Notes under the pieces: generated by a model
The model's database searches: none
The model's input: the letters and a program-made list of their open reading frames with translations, nothing else
What the model was told of the DNA's origin: nothing
In this document: piece after piece, positions 12,250 through 25,635 of the stretch
Numbering within the stretch: position 1 is the first letter of the stretch
Layout: each line of letters opens with the position of its first letter
Assembly (NCBI GenBank): GCA_907163375.1
Contig: CAJQUW010012890.1
Location: 806,001-870,000, forward strand
DNA from: Prostheceraeus crozeri
Lineage: Eukaryota > Platyhelminthes > Polycladida > Euryleptidae
DNA length: 64,000 bases
Direction: 5' to 3'
Position numbers and translations under genes: made by a program

Positions 12250-14999
12250 AAACGACCAGTGAACGCCCTCATTGATTCCGGCTGTGTATGGACTATTGTT
12301 TCACGACTTGTTCTCCCCTCAGGTGAGTTGACTAGGGGCCGGAAGTTAAGTATACATTACTTATGATGAATGGTGAGACTGCTGTTAGTGACCAATACGC
12401 TAATTGCAAGATGGAAATAGCGGGACGGTTGATGAGCATGAAATGTGTGGTAGCGGACATTATTCCCGGATTTGGCGCGTACATCGGGATGGACGCGGTC
12501 TATGAGTTGGGTGGAGTGAGTATTTCTGGCGACGGGAAAATAGTACGTTTTGGTAGCAAATGCTCTGTTTCCGCGATTGAACAACCCATGCAGATTGAAG
12601 ACAAAGATTTTACGGCAAGTTTCACAGAGGGCAGATGGTTAGTATCATGGAAGTGGGTAGATAAAGACTCAGAACCTCGTTTAACAAATTCGATACATAA
12701 TTACAAAATGGACACAGATACTGCGGCGGAATTTTCATCAGAAATTGACAATTGGATTAAGGAAGGGTGGCTGAGACCATATGACGGTGATCATGATGGC
12801 ATTATACCTCTAATGGCTGTAGTGCAGCGCAATAAAGGTAGTGTGAGACCGGTCCTCGACTTCAGAGAGCTCAATGATTTTGTTTCGAGTCATACAGGAA
12901 GGAGCGTAGTCTGTGGGGACAAATTGAGAGCTTGGCGTAAGCTGGGTTCAAATTTGTCTCTAATTGATTTGAAAAAAGCCTATCTCCAAGTCAACGTAGA
13001 CCCCTCTCTGTGGCGTTATCAGGTTGTCATGTACAAAGGTGAGAAATATTGTTTAACGAGGCTGGGTTTTGGCTTAAATGTGGCACCGAAAATTGTGACG
13101 GCTATCGTGAATCATGTGCTGAGCCAGGATGAAGAGGTAAAGGCTGGAACCGACTCATACATCGACGATATTGTCGTGAATGAAAGTGTTGTATCCGCAG
13201 ATCGCGTGTCTCAAGTGTTTCGTAGATTTAGACTTCAGGCGAAGGCGGCAGCTTCACTGGCAGGGGCTAGAGTTCTGGGCTTGCAAGCTTTCGACAGTGA
13301 TTGACTTATCCGATGGAAACGAGATTACGTCCTCGACTCGCCTAAAGGATCAATGACTCGCCGCGAATTATTTTCATTTTGTGGTAAACTAGTAGGCCAC
13401 TTTCCGGTCGCCTCTTGGCTAAGGCCTGCCTGCTCCTATTTGAAGCGGTTGTCTAATGGCGGTGGCGGATGGGATGATCTTGTCGAAGATCGTATAGTAT
13501 CGCTGGTTCAAAGCTTGTGGGAGTGAGTGAGCAAGGAGGACCCAGTCAAGGGAGTATGGGCTGTCCCTAATCAGCAAGCAGGTCGCGTGTGGTGTGACGC
13601 AAGTAGTATTGCAACAGGTGTGTGTCTCGAGGTAGACGGCGGAGTGGTTGAGGACGGTTGCTGGCTACGACGCGAGGACGATTCTGCCCATATTAACTTA
13701 GCGGAGCTCGAATCTATATTGAAAGGAGTGAATTTAGCCGTATCGTGGAGACTTAAGAAGTTGGACATAATGACCGATTCCAGTACTGTTTGCGGTTGGT
13801 TGAAATCTCACGACTGAACGGTCTCGAGTGCAAACTCATGGTATGGCTGGAGCGCTGATCTATCGAAGGTTAGGGATCCTGTATGATACTATGACGGAGT
13901 ACTGCATGGAAATGCTACCAATACTGGTTAGATCGGCCGAGAATAAAGCTGATCGGCTAACGCAAGTTCCGAAGGAATGGCTGCGGACCGACACAGTGTG
14001 TTGTGTGGCTTCTGAAAATCATGTAACGATCAGTGATAGAATCAAGCTTGTGCACGAAGAGATTCATTGCGGAATTGACAAGACGTTGCATCTCTTCCGT
14101 TCTTGTTATCCTGAAATTGAGATAGATCGTGAAACTGTTCGATGTGTGGTGCAGAGTTGCGTTCAATGTTCTACTATTGATCCGGCTCCTATTCGCTGGG
14201 AGAGGGGAGAACTGAGTGTAGGGGAGAATTGGAAGAGACTAGCATGTGATACCACCCTCTATAATGGCAAGAAATTTCTTACAATTATGGACAGTGGCCC
14301 TAGTCGCTTCGCCATATGGAAAGAACTACCGAATGAGAGACTTGCTACAGTTATCAATGCGTTCATGACTGTTTTTCGCGAGATGGGGCCACCAGTGGAG
14401 TTACTGTTAGATAATTCGACAACATTTAAGTCTGAGCAAATGATAGAAGCGTGTCGTGCCTGGGGAGTGCGAGTAATTTATCGAGCAGCTTATCGACCGA
14501 GTGGGAATGGAGTGATATGGCGGCATCACCGGACTATCAAAAGAAACTCAGCGCGAACTGGACAGTCGCCATTGACTGCCGTTTTTTGGTACAATTTTTG
14601 CCTCTGGTTGGTGATGATCCTCATTCAGCTCCCCATCGACGATTGTTTAGACGGAGATGGAGTTGTCCGCTGCAACGAAACGATTCAGTCGAACATTCTG
14701 CGCATCATTCTCAATTCTCCGAAGGTGATATGGTCTATGTGAAGCCTCCAAATGCAAGATACACCACGCGGTGGGGTACAGGAGAAATAACGGGAATCAC
14801 CGACGGTGGAGCAATCGAGGTGGACGGAGTGCATCGCCATATATCGGATATCAGGAGAATGCGACTTGACTCTCGTTCTGATGACGACGACTCATCTAAC
14901 CTCAATTCCGAGGATCCTGACATCCCAAGTGAGCAAAGACGAAGTGAAAGAGTGACAGCTGAGCCTTGGCGCTATACGGACTCTGATTATGATTCTTAA
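12250..14999 (+). pseudogene. pol: pol: protease, RT, RNase H and integrase, multiple breaks, integrase catalytic Glu replaced
   Basis: Protease LIDSGC lies at about 12270. RT (12363-13304) has VLDFRELN, SLIDLKKAYLQV, LTRLGFGLNVAPK and YIDDI. RNase H (13527-13817) has WCDASS, the acidic AELE and TDSSTV. Integrase (13828-14742) has an H-x-H...C-x2-C head (EIHCG...CVQC), then CDTTLY and LLDNSTTF for the two Asp residues. In the third motif PSGNGVIWRHHRT the position normally Glu is Trp (codon TGG at about 14518). A C-terminal chromatin/DNA-binding tail lies in 14730-14999. Frameshifts occur near 12360, 13300, 13820 and 14500, with a stop near 13524. Not functional. Confidence 0.87.
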
Positions 15000-15012
15000 A
15001 ATCAGGTGGCGA

Positions 15013-15261
15013 TGTTAGAAAATTATGACATGACATATATGTGAATGAATGAATGAGTGAGTAACGTGTGCTTGTGCGTCGGACGCTGGTGTCGATCTGC
15101 ATTATGTAACCTTTGTATCATTCTCCCTTTTCTTACTTATTGGATGTGTAGAGACTGACCAGGCAGACGATCTCTGTACGGCGTGCTAACGAGTGGAGTG
15201 AAGAGAGTAACGGGAAGAAAACGGTTTCAGTTTCGACGGGTTTGTTTTCAATTTAACTACA
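15013..15261 (+). repeat. 3' LTR
   Basis: 249 bp, followed by the GTATG duplication. Begins 14 nt after the last pol codon. Confidence 0.9.
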
Positions 15262-15403
15262 GTATGTTGACGTGACATCAATGAATTGTCATTATTTCAA
15301 ATGTTTCAAAATTGTTGATCTGATTGTTCCAACTTACTTGTAATTTCTTGATCTGACTACTCCAACTTACTTGTAATTTCTTGATCTGATTGTTCCAATC
15401 ATA

Positions 15404-15700
15404 GAGTGTATGTTAGATAGAGTAGCAGCTCAGTATTAATTAAAAATCCCGAATGTGCATACAGTATTGATTTTATTAAATTAACTCGAGTTGAGACCCA
15501 GCACCACATGTGAGATTTTTATATGCAATTTTTTTGCTTTTGTGGACATGCTGATTTAACTGATCATGATAGCAATACAGAGGGAATGATAATATATTTT
15601 ACAAATCCTCAGTGTTATGTCAACTTTGGAGAGGTAATATACATGTGGTTTGTTAAATTGTCAAATCTATGGGATACTATGGTACTTTAGAGAATTTTCC
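15404..15700 (+). repeat. Dispersed repeat family D, copy 1
   Basis: Shares GTATGTTAGATAGAGTAGCA, CTCGAGTTGAGACCCAGC, ATCATGATAGCAATACAGA and GAGAGGTAATAT with copies at 19366 and 36870, and its left end is present inverted at 46620-46665. No coding capacity; probably a non-autonomous transposon. The following sequence to 17495 (with only short motif-less open frames) shows nothing I recognise. Confidence 0.65.
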
Positions 15701-17500
15701 AAGGCGTGATCACACCACTAAACCTTCTAGTAAAAGAGCAGAACATCATAATCAAAGGCAAAGATTATAATGGACCTTAAAAGATGCAAATGGGGCCGCA
15801 TTACTATTCAGATTTGAGAAATGAAACATAAATTCAGCAAATCATAAAATTGTGACGATGAAAATTGAACTTGAATTTTTACCACAAGCTCAGAATCTTA
15901 GCCAAAGATCATGATAGGATCTAAACGTTTCCATGAAGGCTTGTATTACAATGCGGTTCATGAAATCTCCTTGATAATCAACATACTTTCCGCTTAATTA
16001 TGGTACCTGTTAATAAATGCTCATTCCTTTTGATCTCTAATAAGTTTCATACTACTTTTAAAGTGGGTCCACGTCCCTAGTATATAAACAAAAGAATAAT
16101 TTGAAAAAAATTAGCTTCTTTAAATCTGATCAAACTGTGGACGTGAGGAAAGTCATTGGAGTTTGGGAATGATAGAGCGTGGAAGAGAAAACATGAGAAG
16201 AAAATCCATGGAAGCTGTTCATCCGCCTCAGGTGTTTCATGTCTGGAACTATTACGTCGGTCCCATCTAATCTCAACTCATTCGTGTTGTCGCACTTGCT
16301 CGTGGTGACGGTTGTTTCGTATTTCAAGTAGATCTTGTTCCAATCCTGCAGTATGAAACTTGCAATGCTGTATCACTTGATTATTATTTATCATCTGAAC
16401 AACATCAGCAGATAATTAGTTTTTCCAAACAGTTCGGATTCATCATGTGTAGACAAATTCCAAATTTTATATATAGATGATCCTCGAATCGATGCAATGT
16501 GATTTCACAGGCACATGGGAGTAGACACTGATATCTTATAATGTTCACTGAAGTTATCTTCTGCAGCTACATAACACAATCCTACCATAAACTCCTGTTT
16601 AGAACGCGCGATCATGAAAGAAATTCTTCACTTCAGAAGGAGACATGGCAATCAAGCAATATTGAATTCAGAACTTTTCCGTCTCTTCCTAAACATAGTC
16701 TGTTGCTGGAAATAATTGATGCGAGAGAAGAGCGACAAGAGAGTAGGAAAGCAGAACATACGAAAAGACGACAGATTCAATGAATTGTTACATTAAGGAA
16801 GAATGACCAATATGGATGATAGTAGTGTTGAGGGAGTGATGCAGCTGTGAGATAAATTGATACATAAGAATTGGTACCGAAGAAGACATTTGATACATCA
16901 TCGAACAATTGTCTACAATCATTTATATGTCAAGTTATTTCTTCTTGCAAGAAATTCTGCATCGTTCCGCGCGACAACTCTTGTTTTTAATCTATTCCAA
17001 TGGGAGCAACAAATCGATAGATAAACTGCATTCCTCACATTCTTATTGATGCCAGATGTTAGATTTATCAATTTCTTTGATCTTGCTCTCATTTAGCTTT
17101 CTAAGCATATCCTTGGAATCTGATGGGCGACTCATGGCAGAAACGATGCATAGGGAACGACTGTAAATATGCCGCGAGAATTTCTGACATGCAGTCCTGA
17201 TGATTAATGTGTGAAGGAGTCACACTTAACGGAGATCCAGAGAAAATGTTCATGAAAAGAAAGTACGTGTAATGCGTGCATGATGTGAGTGATGATGTCC
17301 CAATACTGAAGAATTGTGATTTCCGCATAATTTGCGAAAAATGAATTCCAGCAAAAACCATTCTACATTCTTGATACTACATTTGAACTGATCGGTAGAT
17401 CCCACATGATTGGTCGTGTAATGTGAAGCACAACTGAAACATGTCGATGTGATGCTGTAGCAGAGCACTCCGCATCACATATTGATGGATAAACAAGTGT

Positions 17501-18462
17501 CACTGTAAATCGCTGAATACCAATCACACACGAAAGATGCATATCAAAATATTTTTTTGGTATACTTCTGTATTCTCTTGGTATATATTTGTATGCTTTC
17601 CGTATGTTATTTCAAGTGTGGTATGCTTTACATACTAAAGCCATACCAGCACAATGAAAGGAAAGCATCAATGATTTCTAAAATATGTTGATTTAAGGCC
17701 TTTTGTAAATAAAGATCACACTAATGTTACTACTGTTTTGTAAGTAGTAAGATAATGACATTTAATAATCAAACTTACAATACTGAATTCGATTTTAATA
17801 CATGTAGGTCTAAGACATTTCATGAATAATCAATAAGTATTTGACCATCAACAAATATGCATTATGTAATTTTAGAACTAAGCATATTATCAATCCGAAA
17901 TAAAAACACATTATAATTCATGAACGCAAAAATAGTTGTGTTTGAGATATGTAAGTCAAAATGGTTGCTCGAAAGTCATTGTTTTATTGAAATGATCTTT
18001 ATCAACTTAGTTCAAGGAAATGAGCTAGTTATGAATCTTGTGAATGCCATAAGACAAGTAGCAAAGATGACATGCGTCTAGTTAAATGCCATACTTTCAC
18101 CAGGAAATATTCACGACTGGCATTACTGGAAAAAAATTATTTGTAAGTAGTATGGAACATAACTTTTTTGCCATGTGACTTAAAGCTATTTATACGAAAC
18201 ACATACGAATGAGGACGAATTTGCTAAGGTCTCGTATATAAAACATGCCAATAGCTCGTATTTAATTGTAAAACTGCCAATCACAGATAGAATAGTTCGT
18301 ATCGATACATACCAATCACATGCGAAAGTAAGTGAGATCTCGTATGAAAAACATACCAGATCTCTGTAAACATACAAGAATCTCGTATCAGATGTAGTTT
18401 CAAATTGTATGTGATTTTGGCATATGTTTGTATGTTATTTTCGTATCCAGCGATTTACACTG
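17501..18462. mobile_element. Non-autonomous DNA transposon (family C), about 962 bp
   Basis: The left end CACTGTAAATCGCTGAATAC is mirrored at the right end (18443-18462) with two mismatches. The interior is AT-rich and holds many GTATG/CATAC-type words near both ends (subterminal repeats such as TCGTATGTTA, CATACCA), a layout common in transposase-binding subterminal regions. A second copy starts at 44928. No transposase. The superfamily is not certain. Confidence 0.75.
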
Positions 18463-18621
18463 TACATGTATATGTTCTAGGTTGAATGTCAAGCAACAGC
18501 TCCCTAAGAAAAAAGTAACAATTGAAGGAAGACTGCGGCCTAATATGGCTGTCAACAAGATGAAATCGGCAGCTAGCTTGTCAGTGTACTTCATAAATGC
18601 CTGCGATCATCATCCTTCTCT

Positions 18622-18622
18622 T

Positions 18623-18660
<38 letters not shown>
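18622..18660. repeat. (TA)n(GA)n microsatellite
   Basis: About 14 TA units followed by about 6 GA units. Confidence 0.95.
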
Positions 18661-18661
<1 letters not shown>

Positions 18662-19365
18662 CCTTCCAGCGGCTTGGCGCTACATTAGCCAATGCCGATG
18701 ATCGATCTCTCCTCTCACGCTGTACGGAGACAGTTTAGTTCTTGCTTTTTGTTTTTGAATAGTTTTTTAGTATTTAGTTTAGGTTTTTTGGTATTTTTTT
18801 GAATACTTTTTTATATTTTTGTAAAATGCACGTGCATGATGCTTGATATCATAATGAATGTAAAATGCCTCTATGTATACAATCTGATGGAGACTACTAC
18901 CCAAGAGATAGTCCGAAATCGATTGCTGTGGGACTCCAGAATATCATAGGAAAGCAGGAAGTTGATCTATAGCAATTCCTTCAAGACTAGAAAATTTGCG
19001 GGTGCATTAGATTCAATAAAAGAGAAACAACAACATCACTGCTGTTACCGGATACTACAAATCTCATGCCAATTTTTACATTTGATGAACAAGAAATCAG
19101 TGACATAAGCCTTATTTTATCTGAACAGTGTTAGTTTTGTTCTGCGAGAAGTCAAAGATCAAACGACTTTGATGCTGAAGAACAGAACCTGTGAAAGATG
19201 TGCAACTAATGTCGATCAAGGAATCGTGAAATTTGAGTTTGACATTGTATGCATTCTTAACTTGTGTGCTGTTGATTATTTGATCAACATCAATTATGAT
19301 TCCAGCAAGAACGAAATATTTATTTGATATTACTATTTTTAAGCATTTTGTTCATAGAATAAGTA
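18661..19365. other. No recognisable gene
   Basis: AT-rich with T-runs near 18780-18830. Nothing recognised. Confidence 0.45.
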
Positions 19366-20010
19366 TGTTAGGTAGAGTGGTAACTCCGCATTTATTAAAT
19401 CCCTAATGTGTATACACTTTCGATTTTATTAAATGAACTCAAAGGAGATACAGTCGGAATTGTTTCAAAATGTGACATATACACACCTTTATGCAGTTTT
19501 GAAGAAATTGCAAAGGAATTGAATGATCATGATAGCAAAGCAGAAGGAAATGATGTTATTTTACAGATTGTCCGTGTCATGACAGCCTTGGAGAGGCAAT
19601 ATTTGTTATATTGGTAACTCGATGACCTGCTGTTGCTTTCATGAATTAGAAATATGAAATTTCAGCCAAGAAGGCACAATAAGATGTCGACTTTTTCATG
19701 AAGACTTCCAATATAAAACGGAACATGAAATTTCCTTGATAATCAGCTTAATTTCCGCTCAGTTAGGATGCTTATTAACAAATATTCATTCATTTTAATA
19801 TCCAACTTGTTGCATACTACATATATAGGAGCATCATCTCGGTAGTATACAAATTGGCAAAATTTTGACTCTTTTTAGAACTGCTCAAATAATGGACAAC
19901 GGGAACGTAATCTCCACAAGAAACTGAATATTTTCATATAAAAATTTTCACTGTATACAAATACTTTTTTGAGTCGACACTCTACCTATATATCCCTACT
20001 CTATGATTTT
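19366..20010 (+). repeat. Dispersed repeat family D, copy 2
   Basis: Starts GTATGTTAGGTAGAGTGG and contains the family blocks TTCGATTTTATTAAAT, ATCATGATAGCA and GAGAGGCAATAT. Near 19979 CACTCTACCTA is the complement of the start, which may be the matching terminal inverted repeat. Confidence 0.6.
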
Positions 20011-23000
20011 GTTCTCGCTTTCTGTGAGCTGAAAAATAGTCTTTTCTAGCTTTTCTAGCTTTTCTGTGAGAAAGAAAATTATTTGGTCATTCATTAGGCA
20101 TAATTAAGATTAAAAAAGTGTTGTGTTTGAATCATGTTTTCTTCTTGATATTTCAGTTGAATGATAGCACATTATGCATAGTAGGATAGTCATGAATTGT
20201 TCATTTATTGACGAAAAGTATAATTACGTAACCTTTTCTTAATAAGACAAGATTTCTAATATCATTGTAATGGCTGTATTGTCAAAAGAACAACAAACTT
20301 TTCTAAAATTGCATGCATTCTCTTTTTGTACATTGGTGATTTCAAAACCGGGTTTAAATGTGAGTTTGTGTGCTTTGTTTAAAAAAGCTGCTTTAGACTT
20401 AAATTGTAATTATTGGATGTATTTGAACCATTGAATTAATGTTGAGCCATGATTGTTTTGAAATTGAAGCCTAAGTTTAAAACCCAGTAATTGATGAGTA
20501 TATTGCGTGTTGTCGCCTTGATGTTCAAAGCCGTACAGGTGAACTTTGCTGTACAGAGCTTGATAGAGAGGCGGGTACGAATGTCTCGGGAACCAAGAAA
20601 CATCGTCACCACCGACGAATGTAAGTAGTATGACATGAACACGCGATGTCGTAAACTTGGCACAGCTTATAGCATTGACGATATTATAGGGACTCTATTA
20701 CACACGTCAATACAGCTTTGAGCTTGTCGACTCTCTTAATAGGTATTTTTATTTACAGGAAACGATGTAAGCCAAAACTGCAATGAAAACTAAAAATATC
20801 ACATTTTTGCTTTAAAATGTTTATAAACATTTCTCATATAGGGATATTTTTTAAATTCACTCTAGTTATCATATATTTGACGCATTGGAAGAAGAGTCTT
20901 TGCATTCTCTTCGACCCCTGCTTCCAGACCTCTGATTGAAGCTTTTACACGTGAAGACGAAGTTCTCTAACATAGGGTATTACGGTCAGGGACATCTATG
21001 ATTAATTTAAGATATCTCAGGGACGTTCAACTCCCATACCATGCACTGGACTGGAGGCCAGTGACTTTGGTAAACCTAATTAATGACGATAGTGTGTATC
21101 TGGATAAAACCATGGAACAAGTATACACAATATACACTATACACTTCCCTATTGTAAAATACATGAGAATCCAGCTGAATTGATTGCTGTGCATACTAAT
21201 TAATACGTCCAACCCATTCTTGCAGAGAAATTGTCGGAAGAATCTGTGCAGTGTACATGTACAGATACAAGCATATCATCGATGGTCAATTTCAAATAAA
21301 TTGTGACTTTCAATTTTTATTGATTTTCCCATTGTTTATCTAAAACCTCCTGCATAATAATTTGGACCACTGGTGGACTTTATTCGAGAATTCAAGAGCA
21401 ATGAAGTGATGTAACATGTGATTTATTTCCGGCCTTGAATTACTCAACTTTCATTAAATAAAAATTGATGGCTATTTTTATCACAGTGATGCGAGAATGT
21501 TTTCATATTCACTGCCGAAATTTATACGGATTTCGTAATCAACTTAAATCCTTATCAATGCTGTTCCTGAATTGCCCAATACGGTAGGACCTTAAAATCG
21601 TGGAAAGTCACCAAGTACCACGGCTTGGTTTGTTTTTCTTCGCATTTTATGAATGATTGGCATCATAATCGCATTATATTTATTCGTCGGAGTTTTGATT
21701 AGAATTTGAAGGCCTCACAGGTGATGCTCACGATACATCTTTGTTGCACACAGAAGAAGTGGCTCAAAAGGGTCATAAGCAAATATAAGCAAATTATTTA
21801 GTTTTATAAATTTTTACATGTACATGACTTTCTTTATCATTTTTACAACTTCCATGCTATCCTAAAGAACAATAACATCCTAATCAAGAAATTATGAAAA
21901 TATTCGAATAATTAGAATTTATAACAATTGGCTATCTGTCGTTCTGTCAGATACTTAGACAACAAGACGAAAAAACGTCCATCAAGCGCATGATGCTGTC
22001 TACAAAACATGTGAGAATTGCTGAGCGGATTATTTTGGTTAAAGAAACGGCAGATTTATTTACTTTCGGCGAGTTTCCAGACATTCTAAGACAATACAGC
22101 GGAGGAAGGATAAACAAAACAGCGAATGAAGCGTCTACTAAAAATCTGTCAACTTTTGTGTCAGTTTTGAATACAGAAATCTCCTGAATCACAAAAGGAT
22201 CAGATTGTAATCTATGTGCGTCTGCATGTCTCATGAGAGCCGACCACGATCTATTTTCAACTTTGACATCGGGATCTACAAGCACAACGTTCTAATGACA
22301 TATCTCACTGTGCATGGCTGATAAGGAAACTTTGCTAAATTTTCGCAATATTTTTTAAAATCAAAGCTTAAGGGAAGATGACGAGCCTATGCACCATTGG
22401 TGTCCCCCAACGGAGGAGCAAAGAAAAGGAAACAGACAATTGAAGAAAGAACAGCGGGGATGATAAAGGAACATAACTAACCAACAAAGTCATTGTGCAG
22501 TAGTGTGGTAAAAGCATGCACATGTACATGTGCAACTCAACTGTGTAACTAAGTATGGTAATACCACAGATAGGTACTGCAAATAAGGGGGTACACTGTA
22601 AACTGCGGAGTACGAAAGCTGGCTGATTTTGACTACGAAACCGATGCACAAAAGGGGAATAACAAAATGTGCAAAAGCAGTATTGTTCGTGTTCATGCAC
22701 TATGCAAGCGAATGGCTTTCCTATTGGATGATAAAGATAAAGCCAATCGCTTTCGTAGTGTATCAGCATGCACATCATCATCGTATGTTTTGATATTCGC
22801 GCTTTGTACATTGGTTTCGTAAGTAGCTTTGGTATCGTACAGTTTAGTGTAGAAAATTGAATAGACAAATAATTTAGATTGCAACAGCCTCATTCACACC
22901 GCCGCACTTCGTAGTAATTCGAGATATCGGGGATCCGTCACTTCTGAGGTATGACTAGAAAGTGCGCAAAAATCATCAGCAACAGGTTTAGTCTGTGAAT

Positions 23001-23160
23001 ACTCCAGTGGTGGTATTAGTTTTCTTAATTCCTCTTACTGTAGATAGCAATTCTATGTTTTCAATTTTACTACTGGTGCCGCAAAAATTCTTGACCCACC
23101 CTTAATTTACTTCATCTAGTGCCGCATTTCCTTGAATAAACGTCATGGCGTTTGTTTACA
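20011..23160. other. No recognisable gene
   Basis: Short open frames only. A minus-strand frame at 21947-22285 (112 codons) has one hydrophobic stretch (FLVDASFAVLFILPPLYCL) but no family I recognise, and the 166-codon minus frame at 22368-22868 looks like low-complexity translation. I do not call either. Confidence 0.4.
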
Positions 23161-23169
23161 GTCACCTTT

Positions 23170-23526
23170 GTCTTCAGGTTATTTCCTATCATGTGTATTT
23201 GATATTATCATGCTTTTGATCGGCTATCTATGCGAGAATGTGGTTCAATGTGGATACAGTGGGCCAATATGTCGGTGTTTCCTGACAGCAGGAGGTTTGC
23301 CGAATCTGAATGTGTGTAACTCATAGATAAATGTTCATGAACATGATAAGAGAATGACTTGAAGACATTCCATGTCAAAAATTGCGGCTCTAGACTTAAT
23401 TACTTCAGTTGATAAGAGAAAGTATAAAAACCCCATCTTTACCAAAAGCTTCAATCTTTGTTGCATTGGATGAACACGTGCTTTTCTTTGATCATCTGTG
23501 ACAAGAAGAGGAACTAATTAGAACTC
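23170..23526 (+). repeat. Foldback repeat family E, copy 1, left half
   Basis: Homologous to the complement of 37365-37530 and to 37540-37745 (shared words TGGTTCAATGTG, AGTGGGCCA, TAGATAAATGTTC, GACAAGAAGAGGAACTAA). Its right half resumes at 26321 (CTCGTCAGACGCGCAGATTCG and TCGCTGTGACTGCCGGA), the two being separated by the insertion 23527-26320. Confidence 0.7.
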
Positions 23527-24495
23527 TTTGATTGTAGTTGGAAAGAGCCAATATAGAATGATGGTGGTTTTATTTTCTTTTTCTTATTTCTTACAATTAA
23601 TTTCATTTAACATCCGTTAACTATCTTCAGGTAAAAAGGAAGGAAATGGTCTAGTATAAAATCTAAAATTCACACCGACGTCTATGTCATAATAACATAA
23701 TATTGAATACAAAAGGGGAAGGGCTATGGAACAGGTAGTATTGGGTTACATAGTACCAATAGCATCTTAATGATGACCTGACTAGATATGAAAACAAAGG
23801 ACATAGAAATGGACTAGCAATACAAAAGCTACCAGACCTGTGTGATCCCGGCCAGATGCTTCGCTTTCTTCTAATCGTATAAGTATGTTAGTAAAGCATA
23901 ATTAACTGTACATTACATAATTTCCATAATATTGTATCATGAACAGTGGGGTCGTCTCCGTACCTGCGAGGCCTTCAGCGCATCCTCAAAAATACAGATT
24001 TTTCATGAAAATGGATCACCCTTAAACATCGCCTTAACTTCAACTTTGTCTAACTCCGCCAAACTTGAACGAATTTCTCTGAAATTTGGAAGATATGTCA
24101 GTTGTGCTTACTAATATCATTGTTGGAAATTTCAAGCATGAATATTGAGTTGTGTTCCTGTTATAGATAAAAAAGTAGTAGATAATTTGATCTTCATTTA
24201 TCAATGTTGCACAAAATCATACCTCACTCTTATAAAATTACATTTGTTTCCTTTGTTATGTAATATGTTGTTCTACAAGCCAAAAGCTATCAAGCAAAAC
24301 AAAAATAAAGAAAATCGGTCAATCAGAGCCAGTATAGCACCATTATTCATCAACAATAATGTAACTGCTACATGTGATTAACTGGACTTCATGTTCCATA
24401 GCTTCCTGACTTCGTTGCGGTGGTGTTGGCAGCACTCCTGATTGCTTTCAGATAGAAATCTATCTCTTACCGGTTGAAAACAATACAAAGCACAA

Positions 24496-25426
24496 ATGAA
24501 CAATAACGAGATCGCATTCACAAAAGGCAAAGTGTCAGCCTTGCTAGAACTAGGGTTTTCTTTGCGAGCTACAAGCAAGCGACTAAATGTCCCTTACACA
24601 AATGTGCATCGATGGCATAATGATGATTTTCGACTCTGTCGTAAAGAGGGCTGTGGCCGTCCACGCAAAACATCTAAACGTAGAGACCGCCTAATTTTGA
24701 GATTTGTTAAAGTTGATCCAAGTCTCTCGTTAACTGAGATGGCTGCACTAGACTCGTCTATTTCTAAGTCCACTATTCGTAGAAGACTTATTGAGTCGAA
24801 TTTCAAGAGCTGTAAGAGGCCCTCTCAGATCGAATTATCAGATCAGCATACAAAAAGACGTCTCAGATGGGCAATGAGTCATTGTCACTGGCGAAATCAA
24901 TGGGATCGGGTTGTCTGGTCTGATGAGGCATCAGTCCGTCTGAAGGATAGTGATGGTCGATTGATATTATGGATAAAATCTGATCAGGAAATGCCGAGAC
25001 ATTTATATCGGTGCGACTCTACTGATTTGGGCCGGCATTTGGACCAATGGACGCTCTGAACTTCACATACAGCAAGGAACCATGAATTCTGAACGCTATG
25101 TGAATGTTTTACGAATGAACATTGGCCAAATGACAGATCAACTTGGTGATCCACCGACTTGGTTATTTATGGATGATAATGCTACGTGTCACAGGAGTAG
25201 TAGAGTCAACTTATGCAAGTCTCAATTAGGGCTTAGGACATTATCTTGGCCAGCTCGTTCTCCTGATCTGAATCCCATAGAAAATGTATGGAGTATTCTA
25301 AAACGTAACGTTCGTTCGTTCGTCGCTACCTACAGATGGCGTATTACAACTTGCGTCACTGTTAAAAAGAGAGTGGAGAAAGCTAGATCAGTCAAAAATC
25401 AACGATATCATCGAATCAATGCCTAG
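24496..25426 (+). pseudogene. Tc1-like transposase, frameshifted
   Basis: The N-terminal half shows the paired helix-turn-helix region of Tc1 proteins (GFSLRATSKRLNVPYTNVHRW, then a GRPRKTS AT-hook-like link and a second HTH). Catalytic motifs: VVWSDEASVRL (first Asp), LFMDDNATCH (second Asp) and SPDLNPIENVWS (Glu of DD34E). The frame changes near 25015-25035, between the first and second motifs, where ITWTNG-like sequence continues in the other frame to 25426. Terminal inverted repeats are not clear, although a GATGATCCACTTTTTATGAA block at 25606 resembles a Tc1 end. Nested within the long-TIR element. Confidence 0.9.
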
Positions 25427-25635
25427 ACGAATTGGTAATGTCATTGACAATAAGGGTAGGGCCACAAAATATTAGCTTCTTAAGAACCGTTACTGTATCA
25501 TAGCTTATCAGATTATATAAGGACATTTAAATATATTAGGGACATAAAATAACATGAAAAATGCTTTCTGTATCATGCTTATGTTTTATTTAGTCAAATT
25601 TTAGGATGATCCACTTTTTATGAAACGGACTGTAC

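Larger units (their letters stand above)
11232..15261 (+). mobile_element. Ty3/Gypsy-type LTR retrotransposon, complete but coding-defective
   Basis: Two near-identical LTRs (11232-11474 and 15013-15261) start TGTTAG and end CTACA, flanked by an exact 5-bp duplication GTATG (11227-11231, 15262-15266). The interior runs gag, protease, RT, RNase H, integrase: the Gypsy order. The length, 4030 bp, is short for the family. No clear primer-binding site or polypurine tract is obvious. High LTR identity (a 6-bp indel and few substitutions) implies a recent insertion, yet the coding region has several frameshifts, so it may have been mobilised in trans as a defective copy. Confidence 0.9.

Noticed and set aside
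22368-22868. 166-codon minus-strand frame
   Set aside because: No recognisable domain, no promoter; composition looks like chance translation of AT-rich DNA.
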